NCBI GenBank assembly: GCA_020635015.1
Contig: JACKAP010000008.1
Coordinates: forward strand, 62,001-126,000
Length of the DNA: 64,000 bases
Source: Calditrichia bacterium
Lineage (GTDB): Bacteria > Calditrichota > Calditrichia > RBG-13-44-9 > J075
Direction of reading: 5' to 3'
In this document: one piece after another, positions 16,769-26,256 of the stretch
How positions within the stretch are numbered: the first letter of the stretch is position 1
Layout of the letters: each line of letters begins with the position of its first letter
Notes under the pieces: model-generated
What the model saw: the letters and a program-made list of their open reading frames with translations, nothing else
Told to the model about the DNA's origin: nothing
Database searches by the model: none
Translations under genes and position numbers: made by a program

Positions 16769-19700
16769 TCATTCCTTCGGCAACTCAATCACAAATTCGC
16801 TATACTGCCCCGCTTCGGTGTTTACGGTAATGCTGCCGTGATGCTCCTGCACGATGATCTCGTGGGTCATCGATAAGCCCAGGCCGGTGCCCTCGCCGGT
16901 CGGTTTGGTGGTGAAAAAGGGATTGAATATTTTGTCGCGGATCTCCTTCGGGATGCCGGCGCCATTGTCGCGGATGCGAATCTCCATCCGCTTGCCGCGG
17001 TCTTTGGTCTGCACCCACAAGCCGGGCGATTCCCCGCCGGCATTGCCGGAGGCTTTCCGGTCGCTGAATTTCTGGTGGGTGGCGTAGCAGGCGTTGTTCA
17101 GGATGTTCAGCAGCGCCCGGCTGAGATCCTGGGGCACCACCGGAAAGGGTTTAATGTCGTGGTCGTACTCCTGATGAATGGTGATGTTGAAGCTGGTGTC
17201 CTGAGCGCGCATGCCGTGATAGGCCAGGTTGACATATTCTTCTAACAGGGCGTTGACATCGGTTATCTGCCGCTCGCCGGCCTTGCCCCGGGAGTGCATC
17301 AGCATGCCTTTGACGATGCTGTCGGCACGCCGGCCGTGCTGATTGATCTTTTGCGAATTGGTCACCAGGTCGTTGAGCAGTTCTTCAACGATCTCCCGGC
17401 TTTCAGACGGGAGGGCGCTCCCGGCTTTCTCCAGCTCTTCTGCTAAGTCTTGGATCAACTCGATGGCCAGGTCGGAAAAATTGTTGATAAAGTTCAGCGG
17501 ATTTTTGATTTCATGGGCGATGCCGGCGGTCAGGGCGCCCAGAGAGGCCAGCTTTTCCTGCACCAGCAGTTGTTTCTGGGTTTTCTGCAGCTGTTCCAGG
17601 GTCTGGCGCAGTTCGTTATTGCGCTCATGGAGATCGCGGGTGCGCGCCTGCACGGTTGCTTCCAGTTGCCGATTGCGTTCCTGGTAGGCTCGGGTGCGCT
17701 GCTTCACGATGCCGTACAACAGCAGGATCAGCCCCAGGGCATAGATGCCGTAAGCCCACCAGCTTCGGTACCACGGCGGCTGTACTCGAAAAGCATAGCT
17801 CGCCTCGCTGCTGAGCTGTTCATAGATATTCTTGGCCTGCACCCGGAAGCGGTAGCGGCCTTCCGGCAGGTTGGTGTATTCTTTCTGAGTCTCCCCCTGC
17901 CAGTCCGACCAGTCATGCTCGAATCCTTCCAGCCGGTAGCGGTAGCGCATGGCACCGCTGGCGTCGCTGCTGCCGGGCGCGTATCCAAAGCGGATGGTGT
18001 TGTCCGCATAAGCCAGCACCGGCGAGCCGGGGGAAGGATCGCCGGACTGCTGCTGCGTCGGCGCTACGCCGCCGTCATAAAGCAGGGAATCGCTGCCAAA
18101 GGAAACCCGGCGGATCTGGACTGAAAAGGATGCCGTATACGATTTTGCCGTACCGGGTTGATAACGGATGATGCCGTTGGGACCGCCAAACCAGGTCAGG
18201 CCGCCGCCGGCCGGATCGGGATAGATGCAGTAGATCCGGTCATAATCTTCCGGGCTGAGCCGGTTGAAGGGGCGATCTTCCCAGCGGTAGCTTCCTCCGG
18301 TTTCCGGGATCAGCAGGACGATCTTCCGAACCAGCTTGTCGTTCAGGCGGTAGTTGACCCACAATCGGCCGTCTCCGGCGGGGATGATGCGGAAGATCCA
18401 CTTGTTGCTGTCGGCGAGGGTGGGGGCGAGGGTGCTGTCGGGAACAAAGCGCTGCCCTGCCGGATCGAAGCGCCGCAGGCCCCGTTCGGTGGCAAAGAGC
18501 ACCCGTTCTCCGGACCGGTGCACGCCGGTATAAATCTTTTCCAGCCCCTGCCCGGCATCGAAATGGGTCACCCGCGGGCAGCGTTGCCGGCCGGGAAAAG
18601 TCCTCGATCCGGATCGCCCCGCGGTACTGGCTGCCCAGCCAGACGGTGCCGTCTGGGGTTTCCACGATGGTTCGTATCTGCTCGCCGATCTCCGGGAGCT
18701 TGCCTTCATCCTGCCAGCGGCCGTTGGCCAGTTGCAGCATGGCCAGGCCGTTATGCAGGCCGGCCAGCACCCGGGAGGGATCGGCCGCGGAGCGGTGAAA
18801 GCTGTAGACCGCTTCCCGCCAGCCGGTCTCAATGCGGGATAGCTCTCCGGCGACGATCTGGTAAATTCCCGAATTGGTGCCGAGCAGGAGCCGGTTTTGC
18901 ATGGAGAGCATCGCCCAGACCTCCCCGATGATCGGCTGCTCGAAGCGGGGGGCGTTATAGACGCCGTCGGCGGTGATACTTGCCGGCAGCAGTTTGTAAA
19001 CCCCGGTGGAGGTGGCGGCATAGATCGCCCCCTGATGGCGCAGCATCTGGTTGACGCTGCCTTCCAGCCCGTGATGTTCATTCAGGATCGTCAACGGGGC
19101 GGGCAGCTCCGCCCGGGCCAATCCGTTATTGGTGGCCAGCCACAGCCCTCCCTGGCGGTCGGTGGTCAGGGAATGGATCTTCAAGTCGCGTAAGCCGGCG
19201 GATTTGCCGATCACCTGGCGGATACGCCCCAGGGTGTCGATCACGGCACATCCGCCACGGTCGGTCGCCAGGGCGATCTGCCGGCCGGGGAGGAAAATCC
19301 CTCCGGTGAGGAAATTCTCCGCCAGAAAGGCGTTCACTTCCCCGGAAAACGGCTGAAAACGACTGCCGTCATAGGTATAGAGGGCGGAATTTACGCCGAT
19401 CAACATACGGCGGCTATCCAGGGGCAGAACCAGGCGAGCTGTTTTATCGGCCAGGAAATCGCCCCCGGGAAGCGGCACCAGCGTGCTGTCGCGCATCTCC
19501 ATCAGCCCGCTGCCAAATGCCGACACCAGGTAACGGTTGTTGACCGGGAATGCATAATCGTATCCCTTATCGTTCTCCCATACTTTGATGCGTTGCCCAT
19601 CCCAGCGGAACAGGTGATTTTGGGAAAGAAAATATATCCCCTTATCAGTGGCGTGGGTGCGCCAGACATCCTTAAATTCCAGCGAATCTTCCGGTATAAA

Positions 19701-20153
19701 ATCCCGCAGGGAGCGGAAGGTGGTTCGGCCCGCGGCGTCGCTCTCCAGGTAGCCGAAATCCCCTTCCAGGCCGACATACACCCGTCCGCTGCTGCTATCG
19801 ACCGCCACCGAGCGGGTCGTGAACGAGGTGTTGCGGGCCCCGCGGATTTCGCGCCAGGATACCCCGTCATACTCCAGGATGCCGTAGGCATTGGCGACAT
19901 AAATCAATCCGCGGTTGTCTTCGGCAATGTCGAAATTCTGGGTGCTCTCACCGTGTTCTTTGGGGGAAATGTAGCGCAGGAACGGCAGCCCGCTTTCCCG
20001 GAAATTGCCTTCCGGCGCTGCTGCGTTCCGGGAGGATTGTCCCGGCAGCAGCGTGCTGAGCAGCAGCAATAGCAATAGAATGCCGGCCCGAGCCCGTCGG
20101 TGCCGGGTTTGCAGGGCGAATATTATTGAAGGGACGGGAGCAGTTGCCATCAT
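16769..20153 (-). CDS. Reg_prop/Y_Y_Y-type membrane sensor histidine kinase (apparent frameshift)
   Basis: Two overlapping minus-strand frames join into 1127 residues if one base is removed from the GGG at 18576-18578 (plus strand). The join then reads FSRPATLPRVTHFDAGQG. After a signal/anchor (residues 20-40) come about 680 residues of beta-propeller repeats (for example GIYFLSQNHLF, GGLWLATNNGLA, IYAATSTGVYKLL). A Y_Y_Y-type segment (YRYRLEGFEHDW, YTNLPEGRYRFRVQAKN), a transmembrane helix (WWAYGIYALGLILLLYGI) and a coiled coil follow. The kinase core has H-box GIAHEIKNPLNF, N-box LLNILNNACYA, G1 RIRDNGAGIP and G2 GEGTGLGLSM. It should sense an extracytoplasmic ligand and phosphorylate a receiver, plausibly the one encoded 21 bases upstream. 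Confidence 0.85.
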
Positions 20154-20174
20154 CTAGGTTTTATCCGTTTATCG

Positions 20175-20552
20175 TCAGGTCGCCGATTGATCAAAGATGC
20201 GATCCTTCAATTCGTCGAAATTGATCGGCTTGGTGAGGTAGTCGTTGGCACCGTAGGCATAGGCCCGGTCCTTGCTGGTGTCATCGCCGTAGGCGGTGAT
20301 CATGTAAATTTTCAAATTCGGGAAGCGGGGGCGGAGGATCTTCAGCAATTCCAGGCCGCTCATCCCCGGCATGTTGATATCGGAGAGGATCAGAGCGATG
20401 TCCGCCGGATCGAATTCTTCCAGCAGATCCAGGGCCGCTTCCGCAGAGAAGGCGAAACGGAAATCGATCTTCCCGTCGCGGCGCTCCTTGCGGAATCTTT
20501 GCTGGAACAGCAGTTCGACATCTTGTTCGTCATCGATCACTAACACGCGCAT
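20175..20552 (-). CDS. Single-domain response regulator
   Basis: A 125-residue stand-alone CheY-like receiver. It keeps the acidic pair (VIDDEQD, residues 5-11), the phospho-acceptor Asp in LSDINMPGMSG (about residue 58), the T of MITAYGDD and the conserved Lys in YLTKPINF (about residue 108). There is no output domain. It sits between a receiver-histidine kinase and a large sensor kinase on the same strand and probably relays phosphate between them or to another target. A CACAGAG-family hairpin separates it from the upstream gene. Confidence 0.93.
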   Translation of the reverse strand: MRVLVIDDEQDVELLFQQRFRKERRDGKIDFRFAFSAEAALDLLEEFDPADIALILSDINMPGMSGLELLKILRPRFPNLKIYMITAYGDDTSKDRAYAYGANDYLTKPINFDELKDRIFDQSAT

Positions 20553-20612
20553 TATATCGCTCCTTATAGGGAACCAGCTTTGGATAAATTAGACATTAAC
20601 TTCTTAACGACT

Positions 20613-20691
20613 GCCACAGCGACACAGAGATCACGGAGTTAGTTTTCAGTTGTCAGTTTTCAGTTCTCCGTGAACTCTGTGTCTCTGTGGC
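20613..20691. repeat. CACAGAG-family inverted repeat, copy 3
   Basis: Arms 20613-20638 and 20666-20691 pair with about two mismatches around a loop made of TCAGTT words. It lies between the two receiver genes. Confidence 0.83.
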
Positions 20692-20711
20692 AAACAGATT
20701 CGATACAGGAC

Positions 20712-21872
20712 TCAACCCAGCGGCAGGGCGATGGTGACCACCGTGCCTTTGCCCGGTTCGCTTTCGATGCGGATTTCCCCATTATGTTTTTGAATGATGT
20801 GATAACTGGCCGGCAGCCCCACGCCCATGGTCACCCGGCTCGATTTGCGGCTGAAGGCGAAATCGAAGATCCGCGACAGCCTTTCCGGAGGGATGCCCTG
20901 GCCGGAGTCGCGGAACTCTATATACACCCGGTTGTCTTTCGCAAAGGCGCCGATTTCGATACTGCCCGGACCGTCGATCGCCTGGATGGCATTCAGCAGG
21001 ATGCTCATGAACACCTGGTTGATCTGCCCGGGGGAGCAATACACCCGCGGCAGCTCGGAGAGGCGTTTCTCGATCGCGATGCGGCCGCAGACTTGCTGTT
21101 CGACCAGGGTGAGGGTGCTCTCGATGCCCTCGCGCAGGTCGGCTTCCTGGTATTCCTCCTCATCCAGCCGGGCGAAGTTCTTCAGGCTCTTCACCAGGGT
21201 GGCGATGCGGGTGCCGGCATTGAGGATCAGGCGGTTGTTATCCTTCAGGAGCAGGATCGGTTTCTCGATCGCGTTCCCTTCCTGCCGCTGTGCCAGGGCG
21301 GCCTCGATCTTCTCGATGCAGCGTTTGACCACATCGGAGGCGCTGTTGATTACCCCGATCGGGTTGTTGATTTCGTGAGCGATCCCTGCCACCAGGTTGC
21401 CCAGGGAAGCCATCTTCTCCTGCAGCACCAGCTGCTGCTGGGTTTCACGCAGCTCGCGCAGGGTTTCCTCCAGTTCGACGTTCTCTTCCTGTTTCTTCTT
21501 CAGCAAGGTTTTATAAACCGTGTTTTCGAAATCCTGAAAATCGATCGGCTTGGTGATGAAGTCGAACGCCCCGAAGTTCATCGCCTTGCGAATATTGTCC
21601 ATATCGTCGTACGCCGACACCACCACCGCCTTGACATTGTAGCGGAACTCTCCGATTTTCTGGATCAGGGTCAGCCCGTCCATTCGCGGCATGTTGATGT
21701 CGGTCAGCACCAGGTCGATGCTGTCAACTTGCGCCAGCTGCTCCAGCGCTTCCAGGCCGTTCTGGGCAAAGCTGAAATCCAGCTCCTGGTCGCGGATCTT
21801 CTTGCGGAATTTTTTGCGGATCAAAAATTCCACATCCGGTTCGTCATCGACCACCAGTATCCGTGCTTCCAT
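20712..21872 (-). CDS. Receiver-histidine kinase hybrid
   Basis: A 386-residue cytoplasmic protein with an N-terminal receiver (VVDDEPD, phospho-acceptor Asp in LTDINMPRMDG, Lys in FITKPIDF) and a coiled-coil linker (about 120-150). The DHp domain has H-box VAGIAHEINNPIG (about residue 165), and the ATPase domain has N-box NQVFMSILLNAIQAI, G1 FRDSGQGIP and G2 MGVGLPASYHIIQ. No membrane helix is present, so it probably receives its signal by phosphotransfer to the receiver. The next two minus-strand genes encode a lone receiver and a large sensor kinase, so a phosphorelay cassette is likely. Upstream, a 307-base gap contains a 22-base inverted repeat at 21994-22169. Confidence 0.93.
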   Translation of the reverse strand: MEARILVVDDEPDVEFLIRKKFRKKIRDQELDFSFAQNGLEALEQLAQVDSIDLVLTDINMPRMDGLTLIQKIGEFRYNVKAVVVSAYDDMDNIRKAMNFGAFDFITKPIDFQDFENTVYKTLLKKKQEENVELEETLRELRETQQQLVLQEKMASLGNLVAGIAHEINNPIGVINSASDVVKRCIEKIEAALAQRQEGNAIEKPILLLKDNNRLILNAGTRIATLVKSLKNFARLDEEEYQEADLREGIESTLTLVEQQVCGRIAIEKRLSELPRVYCSPGQINQVFMSILLNAIQAIDGPGSIEIGAFAKDNRVYIEFRDSGQGIPPERLSRIFDFAFSRKSSRVTMGVGLPASYHIIQKHNGEIRIESEPGKGTVVTIALPLG

Positions 21873-21993
21873 GGTGCGCCTCTCCTCAAGCGTTCGCAGT
21901 AAGCTTTTTCCTGGTTAAGTTTAAAGAAGATTCGGGCATTTCACAAATTTTATTGTACACAATAAGAAAAAATTGAGATCCGATAGGGCCAAA

Positions 21994-22169
21994 ATAGAAC
22001 GCGGATGACGCGGATTTACGCGGATAGCGGATTATTTTAAAAAACAAAGGCTTATGGTGTTTCCTTTACATTCGTTTTGCTGCCTTGCGATGAATCTTTG
22101 ATAATCCCACGCGAAGCACCATAAAAAATTCCGCGAGAATCCGCGTCATCCGCGTCATCCGCGTTCTAT
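21994..22169. repeat. CGCGGATGACGCGGAT long-range inverted repeat
   Basis: Arms 21994-22015 and 22148-22169 are perfect 22-base complements built from CGCGGAT words, enclosing about 130 bases. It fills the gap between the symporter stop and the receiver-kinase start on the minus strand and may end the symporter transcript. A weaker relative lies at 31423-31649. Confidence 0.82.
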
Positions 22170-22179
22170 GTTAGATAAA

Positions 22180-23871
22180 TCAGCTTGTCTGCGTCTCAAA
22201 CATCGGCTGGAGCAGGTACGCAAAGAATATCACCCCCAGGCAGCCGATCGGGTTGTACCACAGAAAGGCGATGTCGGTGAAAAAAAAGCAGTAGAGCACC
22301 GCCGCCTCCGCCAGGAAGGCGCCGTAAAAGGTGGCGTTGGCGCCAATCTTTTTGAAATAGAAACCGACCAGGAATATGCCCAGGATCGGCCCGTAGGTGA
22401 GCGAACCGAGGATATTCACCGCCTCGATCAGCGAGCCCAGCCGGCTGGCATATTCGGCGAAGAGGATGGCGTAAATCCCCCAGAGCACGGTCGCGATTTT
22501 AGAAGATGTTAGATAGTGGCGATCGCTGCCCTTCCGCCGCAACATGCGCTTATAGATATCCACGATCGAAGTGGAAGCCAGGGCGTTCAGCTCGCCGGAA
22601 GTGGAAGACATCGAGGCGGCGATGATCGCGGCGATGATCAGCCCCACCAGCCCGGCAGGGAGGTACTTGGTGACGAAGGAGAGAAAAATATAATTGGTAT
22701 CCTTGGGATCCATCCCCGGATCGTTCTTTTGCATCAGGGCGATGGCTTTGTTGCGGATTTCCTGTGCGTCCGCATCGGCGCGGAGGAGGTGCTGCTGGGC
22801 GGCGGTGATGTTCTTTTCATCCTCCGACTGCAGCGCCAGCACCATCTGGCGGGCACGAAGCTTCTTTTGTTCATGAGCCTGTTTATATTGCACTTCCAGG
22901 AAGTTATATTCGCGGGCATGATCGCTGGCCTGCACCTTGGCAATCTCGGCGGAATTGAAAAAGACCGGAGGTGCTTCGAACTGGTAAAAGGCGAAGAGCA
23001 TCGCGCCGATGAACAGGATGAAAAACTGCATCGGGATCTTCACAATCCCATTCAGCAGCAGGCCGAGGCGGCTTTGGGTGATCGACTCGCCGGTGAGGTA
23101 GCGCTGCACCTGCGATTGGTCGGTGCCGAAGTAGGAGAGCTGCAGGAACATCCCTCCCAGGATGCCGGACCAGATGTTGTAGCGGTTGTTCCAGTCGAAG
23201 CCGAAATCGATCGCGTTGAGCCGTCCCAGCTTCCCGGCCAGGTGGGTGGCTTCCAGCAGGGAGACGCCGTCCGGCAGGTTGATCACGATCATGAAAAATG
23301 CCGCAAACATCCCGAACATGATGATCATCATCTGGTAGAAATGGGTCCAGTTAACCGCTTTGGTTCCCCCCGAGGCGGTGTAGATGATCACCAGGGTGCC
23401 GATGATCAGATTGGTCCAGTGGATGTCCCAGCCCAGGATGACCGTGAAGATGAGCGCCGGAGCGTAGATGGTCAATCCCGCCGCCAGTCCCCGCCCGGCC
23501 AGGAACAGCAGGCTGGCCAGGGTGCGGGTCTTCAGGTCGAAGCGGTTTTCCAGGTATTCGTAAGCGGTATGCACCTTCAGGCGGTGGTAGATCGGGATGG
23601 CAGTGATAGAGAGGATCACCATCCCGATCGGCAGGCCGAAGTAGAATTGCACGAAGCGCATTCCATCCACATAGGCCTGGCCGGGGGCGGAGAGGAAGGT
23701 GATGGCGCTGGCCTGGGTGGCCATGATCGACAGCAGCACGGTATACCAGCGCATGCTGCGGTTGGCCAGAAAGTAGCCGGTGATGTCCTCGCTGCCGCGG
23801 CCCTTCCAGACCCCGTAGACCACGATAAAGATCAGCGATGCAGAGAGAACGATCCAGTCGAGTGTTTGCAT
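22180..23871 (-). CDS. Sodium:solute symporter (SSS family)
   Basis: A 563-residue polytopic membrane protein with the SSS pattern. The first helix is followed by SEDITGYFLANRSMRWY, and TM2 reads SIMATQASAITFLSAPGQAY. Later segments include VIIYTASGGTKAVNWTHFYQ, SYFGTDQSQVQRYLTGES and IIAAIIAASMSSTSGELNAL. A hydrophilic, helical stretch of about 80 residues (around 300-380, rich in A, E, K and Q) interrupts the usual transmembrane order and is probably cytoplasmic or periplasmic. The substrate is not evident. Neighbouring sugar- or polyol-type oxidoreductases (25130, 26242) make a carbohydrate or polyol plausible. A 47-residue membrane peptide is encoded 16 bases upstream on the same strand, as is common for partner subunits of SSS carriers. 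Confidence 0.9.
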   Translation of the reverse strand: MQTLDWIVLSASLIFIVVYGVWKGRGSEDITGYFLANRSMRWYTVLLSIMATQASAITFLSAPGQAYVDGMRFVQFYFGLPIGMVILSITAIPIYHRLKVHTAYEYLENRFDLKTRTLASLLFLAGRGLAAGLTIYAPALIFTVILGWDIHWTNLIIGTLVIIYTASGGTKAVNWTHFYQMMIIMFGMFAAFFMIVINLPDGVSLLEATHLAGKLGRLNAIDFGFDWNNRYNIWSGILGGMFLQLSYFGTDQSQVQRYLTGESITQSRLGLLLNGIVKIPMQFFILFIGAMLFAFYQFEAPPVFFNSAEIAKVQASDHAREYNFLEVQYKQAHEQKKLRARQMVLALQSEDEKNITAAQQHLLRADADAQEIRNKAIALMQKNDPGMDPKDTNYIFLSFVTKYLPAGLVGLIIAAIIAASMSSTSGELNALASTSIVDIYKRMLRRKGSDRHYLTSSKIATVLWGIYAILFAEYASRLGSLIEAVNILGSLTYGPILGIFLVGFYFKKIGANATFYGAFLAEAAVLYCFFFTDIAFLWYNPIGCLGVIFFAYLLQPMFETQTS

Positions 23872-23887
23872 GGGATTCCTGGGGTTA

Positions 23888-24031
23888 TTATTGAAAATAG
23901 CGGGTGAAGGCGTAAAACAGCAGTATCAGCGCCGCCAGATTGAGCAGCACCAGGGCATACCAGCCGTTCCAGCTTTTGAAAAAGGGCGGCGGCGGATCGG
24001 CCTGTTGATTCTCTGTCGTTTTTTGTTTCAT
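23888..24031 (-). CDS. Small membrane protein next to the SSS symporter
   Basis: This 47-residue frame starts at ATG (24031-24029), about four bases after an AGAGGA ribosome-binding site, and stops at 23888. A short charged, proline-rich N-terminus (ADPPPPFFKSWNGWY) precedes a single predicted transmembrane helix (about residues 24-44, ALVLLNLAALILLFYAF). It is 16 bases from the symporter start and on the same strand. Small one- or two-helix companions of SSS carriers are known in several families (DUF485, DUF3311, DUF4212). I infer an accessory subunit but do not recognise this particular family. Confidence 0.65.
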   Translation of the reverse strand: MKQKTTENQQADPPPPFFKSWNGWYALVLLNLAALILLFYAFTRYFQ

Positions 24032-24063
24032 CTGATCCTCTTGTCAGGCATTTAAAAATAATT

Positions 24064-24129
24064 GCCACAGAGAGCACAGAGTTGAAGTGATCAGTTTTCA
24101 GTTCTCAGTGATCTCTGTGGCTCTGTGGC
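24064..24129. repeat. CACAGAG-family inverted repeat, copy 4
   Basis: The left arm gccacagagagcacagag and the right arm ctctgtggctctgtggc are imperfect complements around TCAGTT-rich sequence. It lies between the 280-residue membrane protein gene and the small membrane protein gene. Confidence 0.78.
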
Positions 24130-24159
24130 TATCGTTACCAAATTTAATATTACCGATTC

Positions 24160-25001
24160 CTAAATCAACCCCTGCGGCCCGCTGCTGTAGGCCATGAACG
24201 CCAGGATGAGAATCGCCACCCAGATAGAAACGAACACCGGCACATAGCGCTGGCGGCGCTGCAGCATCTCCGGGAAGTCGATCGGCTTGCCGGCAAATTT
24301 GCCCCGGGGCTTGCTGGGGAAGAAGAAGGTCTTGTAAGTCTCGATGGTGGCGATGGTGTAGCCGATCCCGCACAGGGTGATGAACAGGAAATTGTCGGTG
24401 AGCATCGCCGCCAGCAGGGAGAAGCCGAAGGCAAAAGCTGGGCTGCGGAAGAATTTGAAGATCTGAAACCCTTCCAGGGGCGCATCTTTCCAGGCCCCGC
24501 CGAAAGCAGAGATCCATCCGCCGATGCTGCCGATCACGAACACGATCAACAGGGGATGCCAGCCGAGGCTGCCCGCCTGATGCAGTTGCCACAGGGTGTA
24601 GACTCCCAGCCCACCAGCAGCACCACTGCCAGATAGCCCGCCGCCGCCAGCAGCCGGCCGTTGCGGCTCTCCACCACCTTGCCGAAGATATGCAGTTGCA
24701 TGGGAATGAAATATTTCGATTGATCCTCTTCCCGCAGGAAGGTTTTGTAAAATTCCAGGATCAGACGCTCGATGGCATAGGTGCCGCCCCACAGCAGCAG
24801 CAGTTGGGCCGGCTGGCTGAGGTCGAGGCCGCTGACCCACCAGATCACCGGCCCGAGCAGTCCGCCGATAATCGTGCTGCGGAAATACTTCGGAAAGGTG
24901 AAACCCTCGTGGGGAGAATCTTTATACATGCCCCAGGTGGACGTATGCAGACCCGCCGCCAGCCCGGTGATGAGTGCGATGATAAAATGCATTGGATTCA
25001 T
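24160..25001 (-). CDS. Internally duplicated membrane protein of unknown function (apparent frameshift)
   Basis: Adding one G to the minus-strand GGG (plus-strand CCC at 24610-24612) joins two frames into a 280-residue protein, reading LAVVLLVGLGVYTLWQL across the join. The two halves resemble each other: GMYKDSPHEGFTFPKYFRS aligns with GAWKDAPLEGFQIFKFFRS, and ERLILEFYKTFL with ATIETYKTFFF. Each half carries two or three hydrophobic helices, so the protein is an inner-membrane duplication with conserved aromatic and acidic residues. I do not recognise the family. Its position between a symporter and a Gfo/Idh/MocA oxidoreductase suggests a role in the same uptake or oxidation pathway. Confidence 0.7.
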
Positions 25002-25045
25002 GATTTAATAATTCCTCCTAATGATATTCTGGTTGATTTTTTTTG

Positions 25046-25134
25046 TGAATGGGTTGATGGGTGAATGGGTAAAAACGGACGATATCTTCAAGTATGGTAA
25101 CCCATCCACCCATTCACCCATCTACCCATTCACA
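25046..25134. repeat. GAATGGGTTGATGGG/CCCATCCACCC inverted repeat
   Basis: Left-arm GGGTTGATGGGTGAATGGGT (from about 25052) and right-arm CCCATCCACCCATTCACCC words (to 25133) are complementary around a 35-base loop. It lies between two minus-strand genes. Confidence 0.8.
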
Positions 25135-26110
25135 ATTGCTTTCTTTTTATAGATTCATACACCGCTTCAATCAGTTCTACATCCCGCTTCGCCAGATCGA
25201 GATTAAATGCCGGCGCTTCTCCGCTGCGCAGGGCGCGGAAGAAATCCTGGAACATGCCCCGGTAGCCGGCGATGTCGCTCAGCCCCGGCCAGAAAAAGCG
25301 GATCTTTTTGCCGCGCACAAAACGAAAAATGCCGTTGCTTTCAAAGGTGACCGATCCTTCCCGGCCGAAGATCCGGGAGATGCGCAGGCCCTGGAAGATG
25401 GTCGAGACCTCCCAGGAATAAAGCAGGGAACCGATCGCGCCTTCGCGGTATTGCGCCACCACCTGCACGCTGCGTTCGGCGCCGTCCTGCGATCCCGGCC
25501 GGAAACCTTCGACCGTCTCGATGGTCAAGCCGGCATTGGCCATCAGGTTGATCCAGTGGATGCCCCCTTCAAACAGCGCGCCGCCTCCCGATAGCGCGGC
25601 ATCATCCCGCCAGTTGCCGGTCTTCTGGGTTTTGGTGGCGTTCAGATGCAGAAAGAGCACTTCCCCGATCATCCCGGAGGCGATGATCCGGCGCAAGGTC
25701 GCCAGCAGCGGCTTGTAGTAGTAGTTCTCCGCCACCATCACCTGGCGGCCATGCTCGATGCTCAAGGCTTTGACCGTGTCGAAATCGCCGGAACTGAGGA
25801 AGGGCGGTTTCTCCACAATCACATGCTTGCCCGCCTGCAGGGCCTGGCGGGTGAGTGCCAGATGGCTGTCGGGCGGGGTAGCGATCAGCACCGCATCGAT
25901 CTCGGGAGAAGCGATGGCCGCTTCATAAGAATCAAAACTGCCCTGTCCGCGGTATTTGGCCTGGTATTCCCGGGCTTTCCCGGCAGAGCGGCTGGCATAC
26001 CAGCACTGCACATCCTTGAACTTCCCCAGGGTCTTGCTGTGCAGCCGGGTCGCAAATCCGCACCCCAAAAACGCCAGGCGGATGGGGTGGGATGGGTCGA
26101 TGTTGTGCAT
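25130..26110 (-). CDS. Gfo/Idh/MocA family oxidoreductase
   Basis: A 326-residue NAD(P)-dependent dehydrogenase. The Rossmann motif LAFLGCGFATRLHSKTL starts at about residue 12, DAVLIATPPDSHLALT follows near 73, and the family lysine sits in HVIVEKPPFLS (about 95-105). The C-terminal alpha/beta domain includes GGGALFEGGIHWINLM, where the histidine is the usual catalytic-site residue. These enzymes oxidise or reduce sugars, inositols and their derivatives; the substrate cannot be read from sequence. It lies on the same strand as a GMC oxidoreductase and an SSS symporter, separated by low-complexity hairpins. The last codons overlap the edge of the repeat at 25046. Confidence 0.9.
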   Translation of the reverse strand: MHNIDPSHPIRLAFLGCGFATRLHSKTLGKFKDVQCWYASRSAGKAREYQAKYRGQGSFDSYEAAIASPEIDAVLIATPPDSHLALTRQALQAGKHVIVEKPPFLSSGDFDTVKALSIEHGRQVMVAENYYYKPLLATLRRIIASGMIGEVLFLHLNATKTQKTGNWRDDAALSGGGALFEGGIHWINLMANAGLTIETVEGFRPGSQDGAERSVQVVAQYREGAIGSLLYSWEVSTIFQGLRISRIFGREGSVTFESNGIFRFVRGKKIRFFWPGLSDIAGYRGMFQDFFRALRSGEAPAFNLDLAKRDVELIEAVYESIKRKQL

Positions 26111-26156
26111 AGGATATACTTTCTTTAATCAATACAATATTGACGATTTTTTTGAT

Positions 26157-26256
26157 TGTTGATGGGGGGATGGGATGACGGGTGAAAACGGAGGTAGGGT
26201 CGCGACCTTACCCTACGACACCCATTAACCCATCAACCCATTCACCCATTCACAAT
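26157..26256. repeat. GATGGG/CCCATC inverted repeat with embedded TCGCGA palindrome
   Basis: The outer arms are ttgatggggggatggg (left) and cccattaacccatcaaccc (right). In the middle, GTAGGGT and ACCCTAC (26194-26216) flank the palindrome GGTCGCGACC. This nests two repeat families in one intergenic gap. Confidence 0.78.

Noticed and set aside
22516..23907. A 463-residue plus-strand frame opposite the symporter
   Set aside because: Antisense to a conserved membrane protein; very rich in D, G, H and Q, with no motif.
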